NCBI RefSeq assembly: GCF_015751905.1
Contig: NZ_JADOUF010000001.1
Location: forward strand, 1,736,001 to 1,800,000
DNA length: 64,000 nt
Reading direction: 5' to 3'
From: Longispora fulva
GTDB lineage: Bacteria > Actinomycetota > Actinomycetes > Mycobacteriales > Micromonosporaceae
The first letter of the stretch is position 1, and each line of letters begins with the position of its first letter. The translations under genes were made by a program, and so were the position numbers. Below the pieces are notes generated by a model that searched no databases, was not told the DNA's origin, and saw nothing but the letters and a program-made list of their open reading frames with translations. Shown piece after piece: positions 51,181-60,806 of this stretch.

Positions 51181-51864
51181 ATGACGAGGTCCAGGTCGTT
51201 GACGCGGTCGACGGTCGGCAAAAAAGCGGTAATGGCGGTGACGGGCGTGATGCTCGTCGGGTTCCTGTTCTTCCATGCGCTCGGGAACATGAAGGTGTTC
51301 CTCGGCCAGGAGTCCTTCGACCACTACTCGCACTGGCTGCGGACCGTGCTCGAGCCCATCCTCCCGCACGAGGGCTTCCTGTGGCTCGCCCGGATCGGCC
51401 TGCTCGCCGCCGTCGGCGGGCACATCTGGTCGGCCGCGGCCCTGACGATCCGGGCGAAGAAGGCCCGGCCGGTGAAGTACGCGCACCGCAAGCCCGTGCA
51501 GGGCTCCTACGCCGCGCGCACCATGCGCTGGGGCGGCGTGATCGTCGTGCTGTTCGTGATCTACCACATCCTCGACCTGACCACCGGGACGCTGAACCCG
51601 GTCGGGGCGGCAGGCAAGCCCTACGGCAACGTGACCGCCGACTTCGCCCCGTCACGCTGGTACGTGACCTTCTTCTACGTCCTGGCCATCGTGGCCATCG
51701 GCTTCCACCTGCGCCACGGCCTCTGGAGCGCGATCCAGACCCTCGGGCGCAGCAACGCGCGCCGGGAGAGGTTCCTCAAGGGCGTGGCCCTGGGCTTCAC
51801 GCTCCTGCTGTGCGCGATGTTCCTGTCCGTGCCGTTCGCGGTCCTCACCGGATTGGTGAAGTAG
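51181..51864 (+). CDS. sdhC: Succinate dehydrogenase cytochrome b subunit
   Basis: A 227-residue membrane anchor of succinate dehydrogenase with about five helices (KKAVMAVTGVMLVGFLFFHA, GGVIVVLFVIYHILD, WYVTFFYVLAIVAIGFHLRH). Conserved histidines in these helices bind heme b. ATG 51181 is favoured; GTG 51172 is an alternative. First gene of sdhCAB, divergent from lysR. Confidence 0.9.
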   Translation: MTRSRSLTRSTVGKKAVMAVTGVMLVGFLFFHALGNMKVFLGQESFDHYSHWLRTVLEPILPHEGFLWLARIGLLAAVGGHIWSAAALTIRAKKARPVKYAHRKPVQGSYAARTMRWGGVIVVLFVIYHILDLTTGTLNPVGAAGKPYGNVTADFAPSRWYVTFFYVLAIVAIGFHLRHGLWSAIQTLGRSNARRERFLKGVALGFTLLLCAMFLSVPFAVLTGLVK

Positions 51865-53793
51865 ATGAACTACACCGAAGGCGAACCGATCAAGGACACC
51901 AAGGCCCCCGAGGGCCCGGTGGAGACCCGCTGGGACAAGCGCCGGTTCGGCGCGAAGCTGGTCAACCCGGCCAACAAGCGCAAGCTGAAGGTCATCGTCG
52001 TCGGCACCGGCCTGGCCGGCGGCGCGGCGGCGGCGACGCTGGGCGAGCTCGGCTACCAGGTCGAGTCGTTCTGCTACCAGGACTCCCCGCGCCGGGCGCA
52101 CTCCATCGCAGCCCAGGGCGGCATCAACGCCGCGAAGAACTACCGCAACGACGGCGACTCGATCCACCGGCTGTTCTACGACACCGTCAAGGGCGGCGAC
52201 TTCCGCTCGCGCGAGTCGAACGTGCACCGCCTCGCCCAGATCTCCGTGGAGATCATCGACCAGTGCGTGGCGCAGGGCGTGCCGTTCGCCCGCGAGTACG
52301 GCGGCCTGCTGGACACCCGGTCCTTCGGCGGCGCGCAGGTGTCGCGGACGTTCTACGCCCGGGGGCAGACGGGCCAGCAGCTGCTGCTCGGCGCGTACCA
52401 GGCCCTCGAGCGGCAGATCGCGGCCGGCACGGTGAAGATGCACGCCCGGCACGAGATGCTCGACCTGATCGTCATCGACGGCCGGGCCCGGGGCATCGTG
52501 GTCCGCGACCTGGTCACCGGCGAGGTCGCCACCCACTACGCCGACGCCGTGGTGCTCGCCTCCGGCGGCTACGGCAACGTGTTCTTCCTGTCCACGAACG
52601 CCAAGGGCTGCAACGTCACGGCCACCTGGCGGGCGCACCGCCGGGGCGCGTACTTCGCCAACCCGTGCTACACCCAGATCCACCCGACCTGCATCCCGGT
52701 CAGCGGCGACCACCAGTCGAAGCTGACCCTGATGAGCGAGTCGCTGCGCAACGACGGCCGGGTGTGGGTGCCGCTCAAGGGCGGCGACCCGCGCAAGCCC
52801 GCCGACATCCCCGAGGACGAGCGCGACTACTACCTCGAGCGGATCTACCCGGCGTTCGGCAACCTGGTGCCGCGCGACATCGCCTCGCGCGCCGCGAAGA
52901 ACGTGTGCGACGAGGGCCGCGGTGTCGGCCCCGGCGGGCTGGGCGTGTACCTCGACTTCGCCTCGGCGATCGCCCGGCTCGGCCAGCCGGCCGTGGAGGC
53001 CAAGTACGGCAACCTGTTCGAGATGTACGCGCAGATCACCGGCGAGGACCCGTACTCCACGCCGATGCGGATCTACCCGGCCGTGCACTACACGATGGGC
53101 GGCCTGTGGGTCGACTACGACCTGCAGTCGACGATCCCGGGCCTGTTCGTCGCCGGTGAGGCCAACTTCTCCGACCACGGGGCCAACCGGCTCGGCGCGT
53201 CGGCGCTGATGCAGGGCCTGGCCGACGGGTACTTCGTCCTGCCGAACACGATCGGCGACTACCTGGCCGCCGGCCCGTTCGAGAAGGTCGACGACAGCCA
53301 CCCCGCCTCGCAGGAAGCCCTGGCCAAGGTCAACGACCAGGTGCAGCGGCTGCTGAACAACGACGGCGACCGCACCGCCGACTCCTTCCACCGCGAGCTG
53401 GGCCAGCTCATGTGGGAGTACTGCGGCATGGAGCGTTCCGAGTCCGGCCTGCGCAAGGCCCTCGAGCGGATCCCGGAGCTGCGGGCGGAGTTCTGGAAGC
53501 GGGTCAAGGTGTCCGGCACGGGCGAGGGGCTGAACCAGGCCCTGGAGCGCGCCGGCCGCGTCGTGGACTTCTTCGACCTGGCCGAGCTGATGTGCCTCGA
53601 CGCGCTGGTGCGTACCGAGAGCTGCGGCGGGCACTTCCGGGCCGAGAGCCAGACCCCGGACGGGGAGGCCCAGCGCGACGACGAGAACTTCAGCTACGTC
53701 GCCGCCTGGGAGCACGCCGGTGACACGCCGGTGCTGCACAAGGAGGAACTGGTGTTCGAGTACGTCAAGCCGTCGCAGAGGAGCTACAAGTAA
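51865..53793 (+). CDS. sdhA: Succinate dehydrogenase/fumarate reductase flavoprotein
   Basis: A 642-residue FAD subunit. [20 protein letters not shown] binds [18 protein letters not shown] carries the FAD-histidine region; IHPTCIPV and [12 protein letters not shown] mark the active site, and [18 protein letters not shown] the C-terminal FAD loop. ATG 51865 follows the sdhC stop directly. It oxidises succinate to fumarate. Confidence 0.97.
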   Translation: MNYTEGEPIKDTKAPEGPVETRWDKRRFGAKLVNPANKRKLKVIVVGTGLAGGAAAATLGELGYQVESFCYQDSPRRAHSIAAQGGINAAKNYRNDGDSIHRLFYDTVKGGDFRSRESNVHRLAQISVEIIDQCVAQGVPFAREYGGLLDTRSFGGAQVSRTFYARGQTGQQLLLGAYQALERQIAAGTVKMHARHEMLDLIVIDGRARGIVVRDLVTGEVATHYADAVVLASGGYGNVFFLSTNAKGCNVTATWRAHRRGAYFANPCYTQIHPTCIPVSGDHQSKLTLMSESLRNDGRVWVPLKGGDPRKPADIPEDERDYYLERIYPAFGNLVPRDIASRAAKNVCDEGRGVGPGGLGVYLDFASAIARLGQPAVEAKYGNLFEMYAQITGEDPYSTPMRIYPAVHYTMGGLWVDYDLQSTIPGLFVAGEANFSDHGANRLGASALMQGLADGYFVLPNTIGDYLAAGPFEKVDDSHPASQEALAKVNDQVQRLLNNDGDRTADSFHRELGQLMWEYCGMERSESGLRKALERIPELRAEFWKRVKVSGTGEGLNQALERAGRVVDFFDLAELMCLDALVRTESCGGHFRAESQTPDGEAQRDDENFSYVAAWEHAGDTPVLHKEELVFEYVKPSQRSYK

Positions 53794-54533
53794 TGAACCT
53801 GACTCTGCGCATCTGGCGGCAGCCGAACGCCGACACCAAGGGCAAGATGGTCAGCTACCAGGTCGCCGACGTGTCCCCGGACATGTCGTTCCTGGAGATG
53901 CTGGACGTCCTCAACGAGCAGCTGATCCTCGCCGGTGACGAGCCGGTCGCGTTCGACCACGACTGCCGCGAGGGCATCTGCGGCGCGTGCAGCCTGGTGA
54001 TCAACGGGACGCCGCACGGGCCGAAGAAGGCCACGACGACGTGCCAGCTGCACATGCGGTCGTACAAGGACGGCGACACGATCGACATCGAGCCGTGGCG
54101 CGCCAAGCCGTTCCCGGTGATCAAGGACCTGGTCGTCGACCGGACCGCCTTCGACAAGATCATCCAGGCGGGCGGCTTCATCTCCGCGCCGACCGGTTCC
54201 GCCCCCGACGCGCACGCCGCGCCGGTCGCCAAGCCCGACGCCGACGCCGCGTTCGAGGCCGCGACCTGCATCGGCTGCGGCGCGTGCGTGGCCGCGTGCC
54301 CGAACGGCTCCGGCATGCTGTTCACCGCCGCGAAGATCACCCACCTGGGGCTGCTGCCCCAGGGCCAGCCCGAGCGCGACGCCCGGGTGCTGGGCATGGT
54401 CGCCGCGCACGACGACCTGGACTTCGGCGGCTGCACCAACACCGGCGAGTGCACGGCCGTGTGCCCCAAGGGCATCCCGCTGGAGACGATCTCCCGCCTG
54501 AACCGGGACTTCCTCAAGGCCAGTAAGGCCTAA
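53793..54533 (+). CDS. sdhB: Succinate dehydrogenase iron-sulfur subunit
   Basis: A 246-residue FeS protein: [19 protein letters not shown] binds the [2Fe-2S] centre, [16 protein letters not shown] and [16 protein letters not shown] the [4Fe-4S] and [3Fe-4S] centres. ATG 53793 overlaps the sdhA stop (TAATG). Passes electrons to the SdhC heme and menaquinone. Confidence 0.96.
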   Translation: MNLTLRIWRQPNADTKGKMVSYQVADVSPDMSFLEMLDVLNEQLILAGDEPVAFDHDCREGICGACSLVINGTPHGPKKATTTCQLHMRSYKDGDTIDIEPWRAKPFPVIKDLVVDRTAFDKIIQAGGFISAPTGSAPDAHAAPVAKPDADAAFEAATCIGCGACVAACPNGSGMLFTAAKITHLGLLPQGQPERDARVLGMVAAHDDLDFGGCTNTGECTAVCPKGIPLETISRLNRDFLKASKA

Positions 54534-54549
54534 AATCTTCAGACGGTTA

Positions 54550-54583
54550 CGGGGCCCGACCCGGTTCCGGTCGGCGGGCCCCG
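54550..54583 (+). terminator. Hairpin after sdhB
   Basis: CGGGGCCCG (54550-54558) pairs with CGGGCCCCG (54575-54583), 17 bases after the sdhB stop. Confidence 0.75.
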
Positions 54584-54602
54584 GCCGAAGGACAGCGGAA
54601 GC

Positions 54603-54641
54603 CGCGCCCGGTCAGGTGTCGAACACACCTGACCGGGCGCG
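54603..54641. terminator. Strong 17-bp hairpin between convergent genes
   Basis: A perfect stem from CGCGCCCGGTCAGGTGT (54603-54619) and ACACCTGACCGGGCGCG (54625-54641) with a 5-base loop. It lies between sdhB and the convergent His-rich gene and can serve both. Confidence 0.85.
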
Positions 54642-54646
54642 TGTGC

Positions 54647-54844
54647 TCAGTGGTGCCGGTAGCCGTGGCCCCCGTGCCGGTAGCCGTGCCCACCGTGGCG
54701 GTAGCCGTGGCCGTAGTGGTGCGGCGGGGGCGGCGGGTAGCCGGGGTGACCGTAGTGGCCGTGGCCGCCGCCGTAGTGCTTGCCGTATATCTTCCGCAGG
54801 ATGCGGTGCTTGATCGAACGTTTGATGTGCCTGAACAACCCCAT
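54647..54844 (-). CDS. His/Gly-rich mini-protein
   Basis: A 65-residue protein. N-terminus: basic amphipathic GLFRHIKRSIKHRILRKIYG. C-terminus: GHGHYGHPGYPPPPPHHYG then three near-repeats of HGYRHGG. No signal peptide is evident. ATG 54844 has GGCGGG upstream. About 30% of residues in the tail are histidine, so metal binding (nickel, zinc, copper) is likely; the basic helix could bind membrane or nucleic acid. Unknown family. Alternatively, it might be a translated low-complexity artefact, though codon use and hairpin placement argue for a gene. Confidence 0.6.
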   Translation of the reverse strand: MGLFRHIKRSIKHRILRKIYGKHYGGGHGHYGHPGYPPPPPHHYGHGYRHGGHGYRHGGHGYRHH

Positions 54845-54922
54845 GCCCGCCACTATGACCGGCCCGCGCCAGTCCCCGAATCGGCCGTGCAACCGAACGG
54901 CCCGCTCGTGCGCCTAGGACCC

Positions 54923-55402
54923 GTGACCGTACTGGCCGATCGGGTGGACGACGACGCGGCGTTCCGCGCCGTCTACGAGAACCACTTCGCCCCGATGACC
55001 CGCCTCGCCTACGTGACCACCGGCAGCCTCAGCGCCGCCGAGGACGTGGTGCAGGACAGCTTCCTCGACTACTACCACCACCGCCACCGGGTCACCGACC
55101 CGGTGGCCTGGCTGCGCCGCGCCGTGGTCAGCCGGTGCACCTCCTGGGTGCGCCGCCGGGTGCTCGAACGCCGCCACGCCCCCCGCGGCGTCGCGGACCA
55201 ACCGGCCCTGAGCCCCGACGCGGTCGCCGTGCGCCGGGCCCTGACCCATCTCAACCCCCGGCACCGCGCCGCCGTGTTCCTCCGGTACTACCTGGACCTG
55301 TCCGAGGCCCAGATCGCCCAGGCGCTGGGCTGCCGGCCCGGCACCGTCAAGTCCCTCCTGCACCGTGGCCTCGCCGTCCTCAAGGAGCAACTCGATGACT
55401 GA
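54923..55402 (+). CDS. ECF sigma factor (SigE-like family)
   Basis: A 159-residue ECF sigma factor: region 2 (FRAVYENHFAPMTRLAYVTT, GSLSAAEDVVQDSFLDYYHH, DPVAWLRRAVVSRCTSWVRR) and region 4 (LNPRHRAAVFLRYYLDLSEA, IAQALGCRPGTVKSLLHRGL). The start is uncertain: GTG 54923 or 54908. The next gene overlaps its stop by eight bases and is a membrane protein, so it may be the sigma factor's sensor or anti-sigma. Confidence 0.85.
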   Translation: MTVLADRVDDDAAFRAVYENHFAPMTRLAYVTTGSLSAAEDVVQDSFLDYYHHRHRVTDPVAWLRRAVVSRCTSWVRRRVLERRHAPRGVADQPALSPDAVAVRRALTHLNPRHRAAVFLRYYLDLSEAQIAQALGCRPGTVKSLLHRGLAVLKEQLDD

Positions 55403-56771
55403 GCAGCGGATCCGCGCCGGGCTGCGCGAGGTCGCCGACAGCGTCCCGGCCCGGCCCGGGGCCTTCACCGTGCCCGCCCGGCGCGGCCGGCGGTGGCTGG
55501 TGCCGGCGCTCGCCGCCGCCGCGTGCGCCCTGGTGCTGTTCGGGGTCTTCGCGTGGCCGACCCCGCGCGGCACGACCGCACCCGGCGGGGCCGGCGCGAC
55601 CCTGCCGAGGGAGTTCCCCGGCCACTCGTTCCTCGCCGGCTACCTCGACAGCTCCCCCACCGGGCCCGCCGTCGCCTTCTATCAGCAGTCCTACGGGCAC
55701 GAGGACTTCCCGTTCGCCCAGGCCCGGGTCGTCGGCGCGTACGCCGACACCTACCGCCGGCTCGACATCCCCGCCCAGGCCATGGTCCGGCTGTCCCCCG
55801 ACGGCACCCGGGTCGCGGTCGGCGACCCTGACGGCGGGTCCGGCGTGACGCTCATCGACCTGGCCACGGCACACGAGCGGACGTGGCGGGTGTCGAGCCA
55901 GGCGAAGACGTTCCCCCGCGCGTGGTCCCCCGACGGCCGGTACGTCGCCGTCAGCGTCGAGCCGCGGTCGTGGCAGCCGGGAACCCTGGTCGGGCCGGTG
56001 TGGCTGCTGGACACCGGTACCGGGACGAGCGCGATCCTCACCGAGGGCTCCGCCCCGGACAGCAGCGGCTCGGCCGACCCGACGATGGTGGCGTTCGCCC
56101 CGGACGGTGGGCACGTGGCCGTGCAGGCCGACCGGAAGCTGATGGTCGTCGGCCTCGACGGGCGCGGCGCGCGCGAACTGCCCCTCCCGGACGGCCGGAC
56201 CCTCGCCGGACCGGAGGCGTGGAGCCCCGACGGGCGGCTGCTGGCGCTCGGCGAGGCCGCCCCGACCGCCGCCACCACGTCCGCCGAGCGCAACCTGCGC
56301 GACCTGGTGTTCCTCGACGCGACGGGCTCCGGGGCCCCGTTGCCGGGCCCGGTCACCGTCGGCACCCTGCCACCGGCCGGCTTCGCCCCGCCGGTGCTCG
56401 GCTGGCGCGACGCCGACACGTTCCTGGCGGTGGTCACCGACGGCACGGCGAGCGACACCGGCGAGCGCAGCTACTGGGGATTCCAGGGCCGCACCCGGGC
56501 CCAGATCGTGGAGGTGGACCTGGCAGGCGGCCCGCCCCGGGTGCTGGCGAACTTCGTCACCGACCCCGACGGGGACCTGACGAGCAGGGACATCCAGCTG
56601 GCCACGGCCCTGGTGCCGGCGATGGGCGGCCGGGCGGGCGGCGGTCAGGACATGGGCTGGTGGCCGGCCGGAATCATCTTCGGCGTCGCCGGGTGCCTGG
56701 CGGTGCCGGTCGGGCTCGCGGCGCTGGTCGGGTGGGCCCTGGTGCGCGGCCGGCGGCGGCGGGCCCGGTGA
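55395..56771 (+). CDS. Membrane beta-propeller protein coupled to ECF sigma factor
   Basis: A 458-residue protein. Cytoplasmic N-terminus of ~35 residues, one membrane segment (LVPALAAAACALVLFGVFAW), an external WD40/TolB-type propeller (MVRLSPDGTRVAVGDPDG, AWSPDGRYVAVSVEP, VAFAPDGGHVAVQADRK, AWSPDGRLLALGEA) and a second membrane segment near the end (GIIFGVAGCLAVPVGLAALV). ATG 55395 overlaps the sigma stop. The short N-terminus (REVADSVPARP) is a typical docking region, so an anti-sigma/sensor role is likely. It has no ZAS zinc motif. Confidence 0.78.
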   Translation: MTEQRIRAGLREVADSVPARPGAFTVPARRGRRWLVPALAAAACALVLFGVFAWPTPRGTTAPGGAGATLPREFPGHSFLAGYLDSSPTGPAVAFYQQSYGHEDFPFAQARVVGAYADTYRRLDIPAQAMVRLSPDGTRVAVGDPDGGSGVTLIDLATAHERTWRVSSQAKTFPRAWSPDGRYVAVSVEPRSWQPGTLVGPVWLLDTGTGTSAILTEGSAPDSSGSADPTMVAFAPDGGHVAVQADRKLMVVGLDGRGARELPLPDGRTLAGPEAWSPDGRLLALGEAAPTAATTSAERNLRDLVFLDATGSGAPLPGPVTVGTLPPAGFAPPVLGWRDADTFLAVVTDGTASDTGERSYWGFQGRTRAQIVEVDLAGGPPRVLANFVTDPDGDLTSRDIQLATALVPAMGGRAGGGQDMGWWPAGIIFGVAGCLAVPVGLAALVGWALVRGRRRRAR

Positions 56772-56780
56772 CCGGCGCGG

Positions 56781-57758
56781 TCAGTGCCGGACGAGGACCC
56801 GTTCGACAGCGTGGTCCGCGCCCTTCCTGAGCACCAGGTTCGCCCGGGAGCGGGTCGGCTGGATGTTCTCCACCAGGTTCACCTCGTTGATCTCCCGGAA
56901 GATCCGCTGGGCGGTGGCCTCGGCGTCGACGTCACTCAGCGAGGAGTACCGGTGGAAGTACGACGCCGGATCGGCGAACGCCGTCCGGCGCAGGGTGAGG
57001 AACCGTTCCATGTACCAGCGGCGCACGTGCTCCAGGCGCGCGTCGACGTAGATGGAGAAGTCGAAGAAGTCCGACACGGCCAGCTGGCTGCGCTTGTTCG
57101 GGCCGGTCCGGGGCGGCTGGAGCACGTTGATGCCCTCGACGATCAGCACGTCGGGGCGGGCGATGGTGACCCGCTCGCCGGGCAGGACGTCGTAGGCCAG
57201 GTGCGAGTACACCGGGGCGGAGACCTTCTCGGCCCCGCCCTTGACCGCGGCCAGGAACCGGCGCAGCTCGCGGGCGTTGTAGGACTCGGGGAACCCCTTG
57301 CGGGTCATCAGCCCCCGGCGTTCCAGCTCCGCGTTGGGCAGCAGGAACCCGTCCGTGGTGATCAACTCGACGTTCGGGTGGCCCGGGCCCCGGCTGAGCA
57401 GCTCGCGGAGCACCCGGGCGACCGTGGACTTGCCGACGGCCACCCCGCCGGCGATCCCGATCACGAACGGGGCGTGCGGCGGGCCGGGGGTGTCGACGCT
57501 GGCCAGGAGCGTGTCGAGGGCGTTCTGCCGGGCCTGGGTGCCGGTCGCGTACGCCTCCACGAGCAGCGCCACCGGCAGCAGCACCTGGGCCAGTTCCGCG
57601 GCGTCGAGGCGGTCCCCGAGGCTGCGCAGCGGTTCGAGTTCGGCCGGCGTGAGCCGCGAGGACCAGCCGGCCGCGAGCCGGGCCAGAGCCGATCGTTCCA
57701 GCTCCCACCAGGGCGCGGGCGGCGCCACCGTCTCGCCGAGGAAGGTCATGGCCCCCAT
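56781..57758 (-). CDS. coaA: Type I pantothenate kinase
   Basis: A 325-residue bacterial CoaA that phosphorylates pantothenate, the first step of CoA synthesis. P-loop [38 protein letters not shown]; and [20 protein letters not shown] 57758 is chosen over internal ATG 57749. It is separated from the upstream ABC operon by a strong hairpin. Confidence 0.96.
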   Translation of the reverse strand: MGAMTFLGETVAPPAPWWELERSALARLAAGWSSRLTPAELEPLRSLGDRLDAAELAQVLLPVALLVEAYATGTQARQNALDTLLASVDTPGPPHAPFVIGIAGGVAVGKSTVARVLRELLSRGPGHPNVELITTDGFLLPNAELERRGLMTRKGFPESYNARELRRFLAAVKGGAEKVSAPVYSHLAYDVLPGERVTIARPDVLIVEGINVLQPPRTGPNKRSQLAVSDFFDFSIYVDARLEHVRRWYMERFLTLRRTAFADPASYFHRYSSLSDVDAEATAQRIFREINEVNLVENIQPTRSRANLVLRKGADHAVERVLVRH

Positions 57759-57886
57759 CGTGTCACCGCCGGACACCGTCGTGAACAAAGTGTGAATTAC
57801 CTCCCTCTGCGGCGCGTCGCGCGCACCCGCCGAGGCACGACCGCGCCCACGCGCGGACGGACGATCACGGACCGTGGGTCCGGACA

Positions 57887-57918
57887 GCCGGGGGTGACGG
57901 GCCCGCGTCACCCCCGGC
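57887..57918 (-). terminator. Terminator after ABC exporter operon
   Basis: A perfect 13-bp stem: GCCGGGGGTGACG (57887-57899) and CGTCACCCCCGGC (57906-57918), six-base loop, 13 bases after the permease stop (minus strand). Confidence 0.82.
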
Positions 57919-57930
57919 GGACAGCCCGGG

Positions 57931-58773
57931 CTAGCTGGTCACGTCCTTCGTGGAGAACCGCGCCCAGGCCGCGGTCGTGAACACCGCGGTGTAGATCGCC
58001 GCCGACACCAGCCCCGGACCGACCGAGGTCATCGTCAGCGGGTCGCGCAACAGGTCCCCGAACGCGTACCAGTAGTGCGTCGGCAGGTACGGGCCGATCG
58101 CCGAGAGCTGCGGGATGCCGTCGCAGATCGCGCTCACGATGGTCAGCATCAGCACCGCGATGCCCGCGCCGATCGGCTGCTCGGTCAGCGTGGAGCAGAA
58201 CAGCCCGACCGCGGCGAGCGCCGTCAGGCACACCGTGATGTACCCGCAGATCAGCAGCAGCCGGCCGACGCCGCCCCAGAACCCGATCTGGGTGCCCGAC
58301 AGTAGGGTCATCTTCCCGCCCCCGAACAACACCAGCCCCACGATCACCCCGGTCATCGCCACCACCAGGGTCGCCACGGCGCAGAACACGACGAGCGCGC
58401 CGAACTTGACCGACAGCAGCCGGATCCGGGTGACCGGGACGGCCAGCAGGTAGCGCAGGGTGCCCTGGTTGGCCTCGCCGGCCACCGCGTCGCCGGCGAT
58501 GGTGGCCACCGCCAGGGGCAGGAACAGCGGGAGCTCGACGAACAGGGCGGCCAGGGCCACGAACAGTCCGTTGGAGGTGATCGAGGAGAAGAAGTCCCCG
58601 CCCGACGGGCCCTCCGGCGAGTCGATCTTCACGGCGACCGCGATGATCACCGGCACGGCGGCGAGGATGGCCAGGCCCACCCAGTTGCGGCGGCGTCCGA
58701 AGATGAGCATCAGCTCCGAGCGGAAGAACCTGGTCGACGCTCGGCGCGCGACCGGTGCGCTAGCCGCTGACAT
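57931..58773 (-). CDS. ABC-2 type transporter permease
   Basis: A 280-residue membrane protein with six hydrophobic segments ([57 protein letters not shown] in part, [20 protein letters not shown]). [20 protein letters not shown] is the typical ABC-2 permease element. Its start overlaps the ATPase stop by 14 bases. Forms an exporter with the ATPase gene; substrate unknown. Confidence 0.88.
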   Translation of the reverse strand: MSAASAPVARRASTRFFRSELMLIFGRRRNWVGLAILAAVPVIIAVAVKIDSPEGPSGGDFFSSITSNGLFVALAALFVELPLFLPLAVATIAGDAVAGEANQGTLRYLLAVPVTRIRLLSVKFGALVVFCAVATLVVAMTGVIVGLVLFGGGKMTLLSGTQIGFWGGVGRLLLICGYITVCLTALAAVGLFCSTLTEQPIGAGIAVLMLTIVSAICDGIPQLSAIGPYLPTHYWYAFGDLLRDPLTMTSVGPGLVSAAIYTAVFTTAAWARFSTKDVTS

Positions 58774-59686
58774 CGAAGCCCTCCCCGGTGAGCGTCACGA
58801 ACAGTTCCTCCAGGTCGGGGCGTTGGACGGCGAAGCCGCGGACCGGCACGCCGTCGCCGACGAGCGCGGCGACGACCTTCTCCGGCGCGATCGGGCCGAG
58901 CAGTCCGGTGGCGTGCTCCTCGCCCACGGCGACGTCGGTGAGCCCGAGGCCGCGCAGCGTGGCTGCGGCCTGCCCGGGCAGGCTGGTGTCGACCCGGGCG
59001 GTGGGGGCCGTGCGGCCCCGGATCGCCTCGATCGAGCCCTGCGCGACCAGTTTGCCCAGGTGCATGACCCCGACGTGGGTGCAGATCTGCTCGACCTCCG
59101 ACAGCAGGTGCGTCGACAGCATCACCGTGGAGCCCTCGGCGGCCAGGTGCGTGATGATGGACCGGACCTCCCGGGTGCCCTGCGGGTCCAGACCGTTCGT
59201 CGGCTCGTCGAGGATGAGCAGCTCGCGGGGCTGCAGCAGGGTCGCGGCCAGGGCCAGGCGCTGGCGCATGCCCAGTGAGTAGGCCCGGTAGCGCTTGCGG
59301 GCCGCCGGCAGCAGCCCGACCCGGTCGAGAGCCCCGTCGATCCGGGTCGCGGCCGTGGCCCCGTCGGCGGTGCGGTCGGCCGCGTCGAGCCGGCGCAGAT
59401 TGTCGCGACCGGACAGGTACGGGTGAAATGCCGGTCCCTCCACCAGCGAGCCGACCTTCGACAGGGCCGCGGCGGCCGGTACGCCGAGGAGTTCGTGGGT
59501 GCCGGCCGTGGGGCTGATCAGGTTGAGGAGCATGCGGATCGTGGTCGTCTTGCCGGAGCCGTTCGGGCCGAGGAAGCCGTACACGGCGCCGGTCGGGACG
59601 GCCAGGTCGACGGCGTTCACCGCGACCTGGGTCCGGAACCGCTTGGTGAGGCCCTGGGTGCGGACCGCCAAGGGGTGGTAGGTCAC
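58760..59686 (-). CDS. ABC transporter ATP-binding protein
   Basis: A 308-residue ATPase: Walker A GFLGPNGSGKTTTIRML, signature YSLGMRQRLALAATLL, Walker B LLILDEPTNGLDPQG, and a C-terminal ~85-residue extension as in antibiotic- or DrrA-type exporters. GTG 59686 overlaps the stop of the LolA-like gene (GTGA). Middle gene of the lolA-like/ATPase/permease operon. Confidence 0.92.
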   Translation of the reverse strand: MTYHPLAVRTQGLTKRFRTQVAVNAVDLAVPTGAVYGFLGPNGSGKTTTIRMLLNLISPTAGTHELLGVPAAAALSKVGSLVEGPAFHPYLSGRDNLRRLDAADRTADGATAATRIDGALDRVGLLPAARKRYRAYSLGMRQRLALAATLLQPRELLILDEPTNGLDPQGTREVRSIITHLAAEGSTVMLSTHLLSEVEQICTHVGVMHLGKLVAQGSIEAIRGRTAPTARVDTSLPGQAAATLRGLGLTDVAVGEEHATGLLGPIAPEKVVAALVGDGVPVRGFAVQRPDLEELFVTLTGEGFDVSG

Positions 59687-60726
59687 CTGGCCGCCTCGTA
59701 CAGCCGCTGCGGGGCGACCGCGCCGGCGATCAGGCGACCGTCGTCGGTGAGCAGGACGGAGAACAGTTTGGCGCTGAGCAGCCGGCCGCTGCCCCAGTCG
59801 CCGCTGACCTTCGGCAGCTGGCCGAGGATGCCCGCGGCCTCCTTCGGGGCCTGGCCGGCCTGGGCGACGACGACCGTGGTCCAGCCGGTGCCCTTCAGGA
59901 CCGGCTTGGCGGCGTCGACGGCCGGCGGGACGGCGTCGGGGCCGGGGGCGTCCGGGGCCTCGGACTTCTCGGTGCCGGGCGGCGGGGTGAACGCGAAGTT
60001 CTCCGCACCCGGCCGGTCGAAGGAGACCTGCTGGAAGCCCACCTCGAAGGCCGCAGACGCGGAGTTCTTCGCGAACACCTGCACCCGCAGGGGCACGTGC
60101 CGCTCGCCGTCGACGGCGACGTGCACGGAGCCGACGAGCGAGTCGCGGTCGCGCGGGGCGAGGATCAGGTCGTACGCCGAGCGGCCGGCGACCGTGACGT
60201 TGCTGGCCGTGGTGACGACCGTGGACGGGTCGATGCTGGCCAGGAGCCGGTCGGCGGCCTCCTGCGGGGTCTTCGGCAGGTTCCGCGGGTCCAGCGGGCC
60301 CTGGCCGGCCTTGTCCTGGTCGGCGGACAGCACGGTGTGGGTCGACCGGTGCTCCTTGCTCGACCACACCCACACGTCGGAGCCGTTGCGGATCACGTCG
60401 GACTCGCCGAGCGTGCCGAGGAGGGCGAGGCGGACCTTGTCGGGGCCGGCGTACCAGACCTTGAGGGTGTGGTTGCCGCTCACCAGGGACGTGAAGTCCG
60501 AGCCGTTGGCGGCGATGGCGGGCAGGCCCAGGTCCGCGCGCTGCACGACGGTGCCGCTCAGCGCGTCGAGGCGGGCGTTCTGCAGGTCGACGAGGAGTTG
60601 GGACGCGGTGCGCTTGGGGAGGTCGGGCGCGTCGGTGGCGCCCGCGATCTGGCTGAATCCCACGACGGCCGCGACGGTGGTGACGATGCCGACCGGTACC
60701 GCCCAGCGAAGCCTGTTGTCAGTCAT
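59683..60726 (-). CDS. LolA-like / outer-surface sigma-regulator fold protein
   Basis: A 347-residue secreted or membrane-tethered protein. One N-terminal membrane segment (WAVPVGIVTTVAAVVGFSQI) precedes a domain resembling LolA/RseB-type beta-folds (TLKVWYAGPDKVRLALLG, SDVWVWSSKEH, VPLRVQVFAKNSASAAFEVG) ending with a second small domain (TVVVAQAGQAPKEAAGIL). ATG 60726. Such proteins in actinobacteria flank ABC exporters and two-component systems and may sense or carry lipids. First gene of the exporter operon; divergent from the response regulator. Confidence 0.72.
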   Translation of the reverse strand: MTDNRLRWAVPVGIVTTVAAVVGFSQIAGATDAPDLPKRTASQLLVDLQNARLDALSGTVVQRADLGLPAIAANGSDFTSLVSGNHTLKVWYAGPDKVRLALLGTLGESDVIRNGSDVWVWSSKEHRSTHTVLSADQDKAGQGPLDPRNLPKTPQEAADRLLASIDPSTVVTTASNVTVAGRSAYDLILAPRDRDSLVGSVHVAVDGERHVPLRVQVFAKNSASAAFEVGFQQVSFDRPGAENFAFTPPPGTEKSEAPDAPGPDAVPPAVDAAKPVLKGTGWTTVVVAQAGQAPKEAAGILGQLPKVSGDWGSGRLLSAKLFSVLLTDDGRLIAGAVAPQRLYEAAR

Positions 60727-60806
60727 GTCCCCATCGTGCCCCGCGAACCCTGTGAAGCGCCTGAGACCGCCACCGCCCCGGGGAGTGACCATGGCAGGCT
60801 GGGGGC
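60727..60806. promoter_or_regulatory. Divergent promoter region, exporter operon / two-component system
   Basis: 80 bases between the LolA-like gene and the response regulator gene. No clear -35/-10 or direct repeats were identified by eye. The layout suggests that the regulator controls both sides. Confidence 0.5.
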
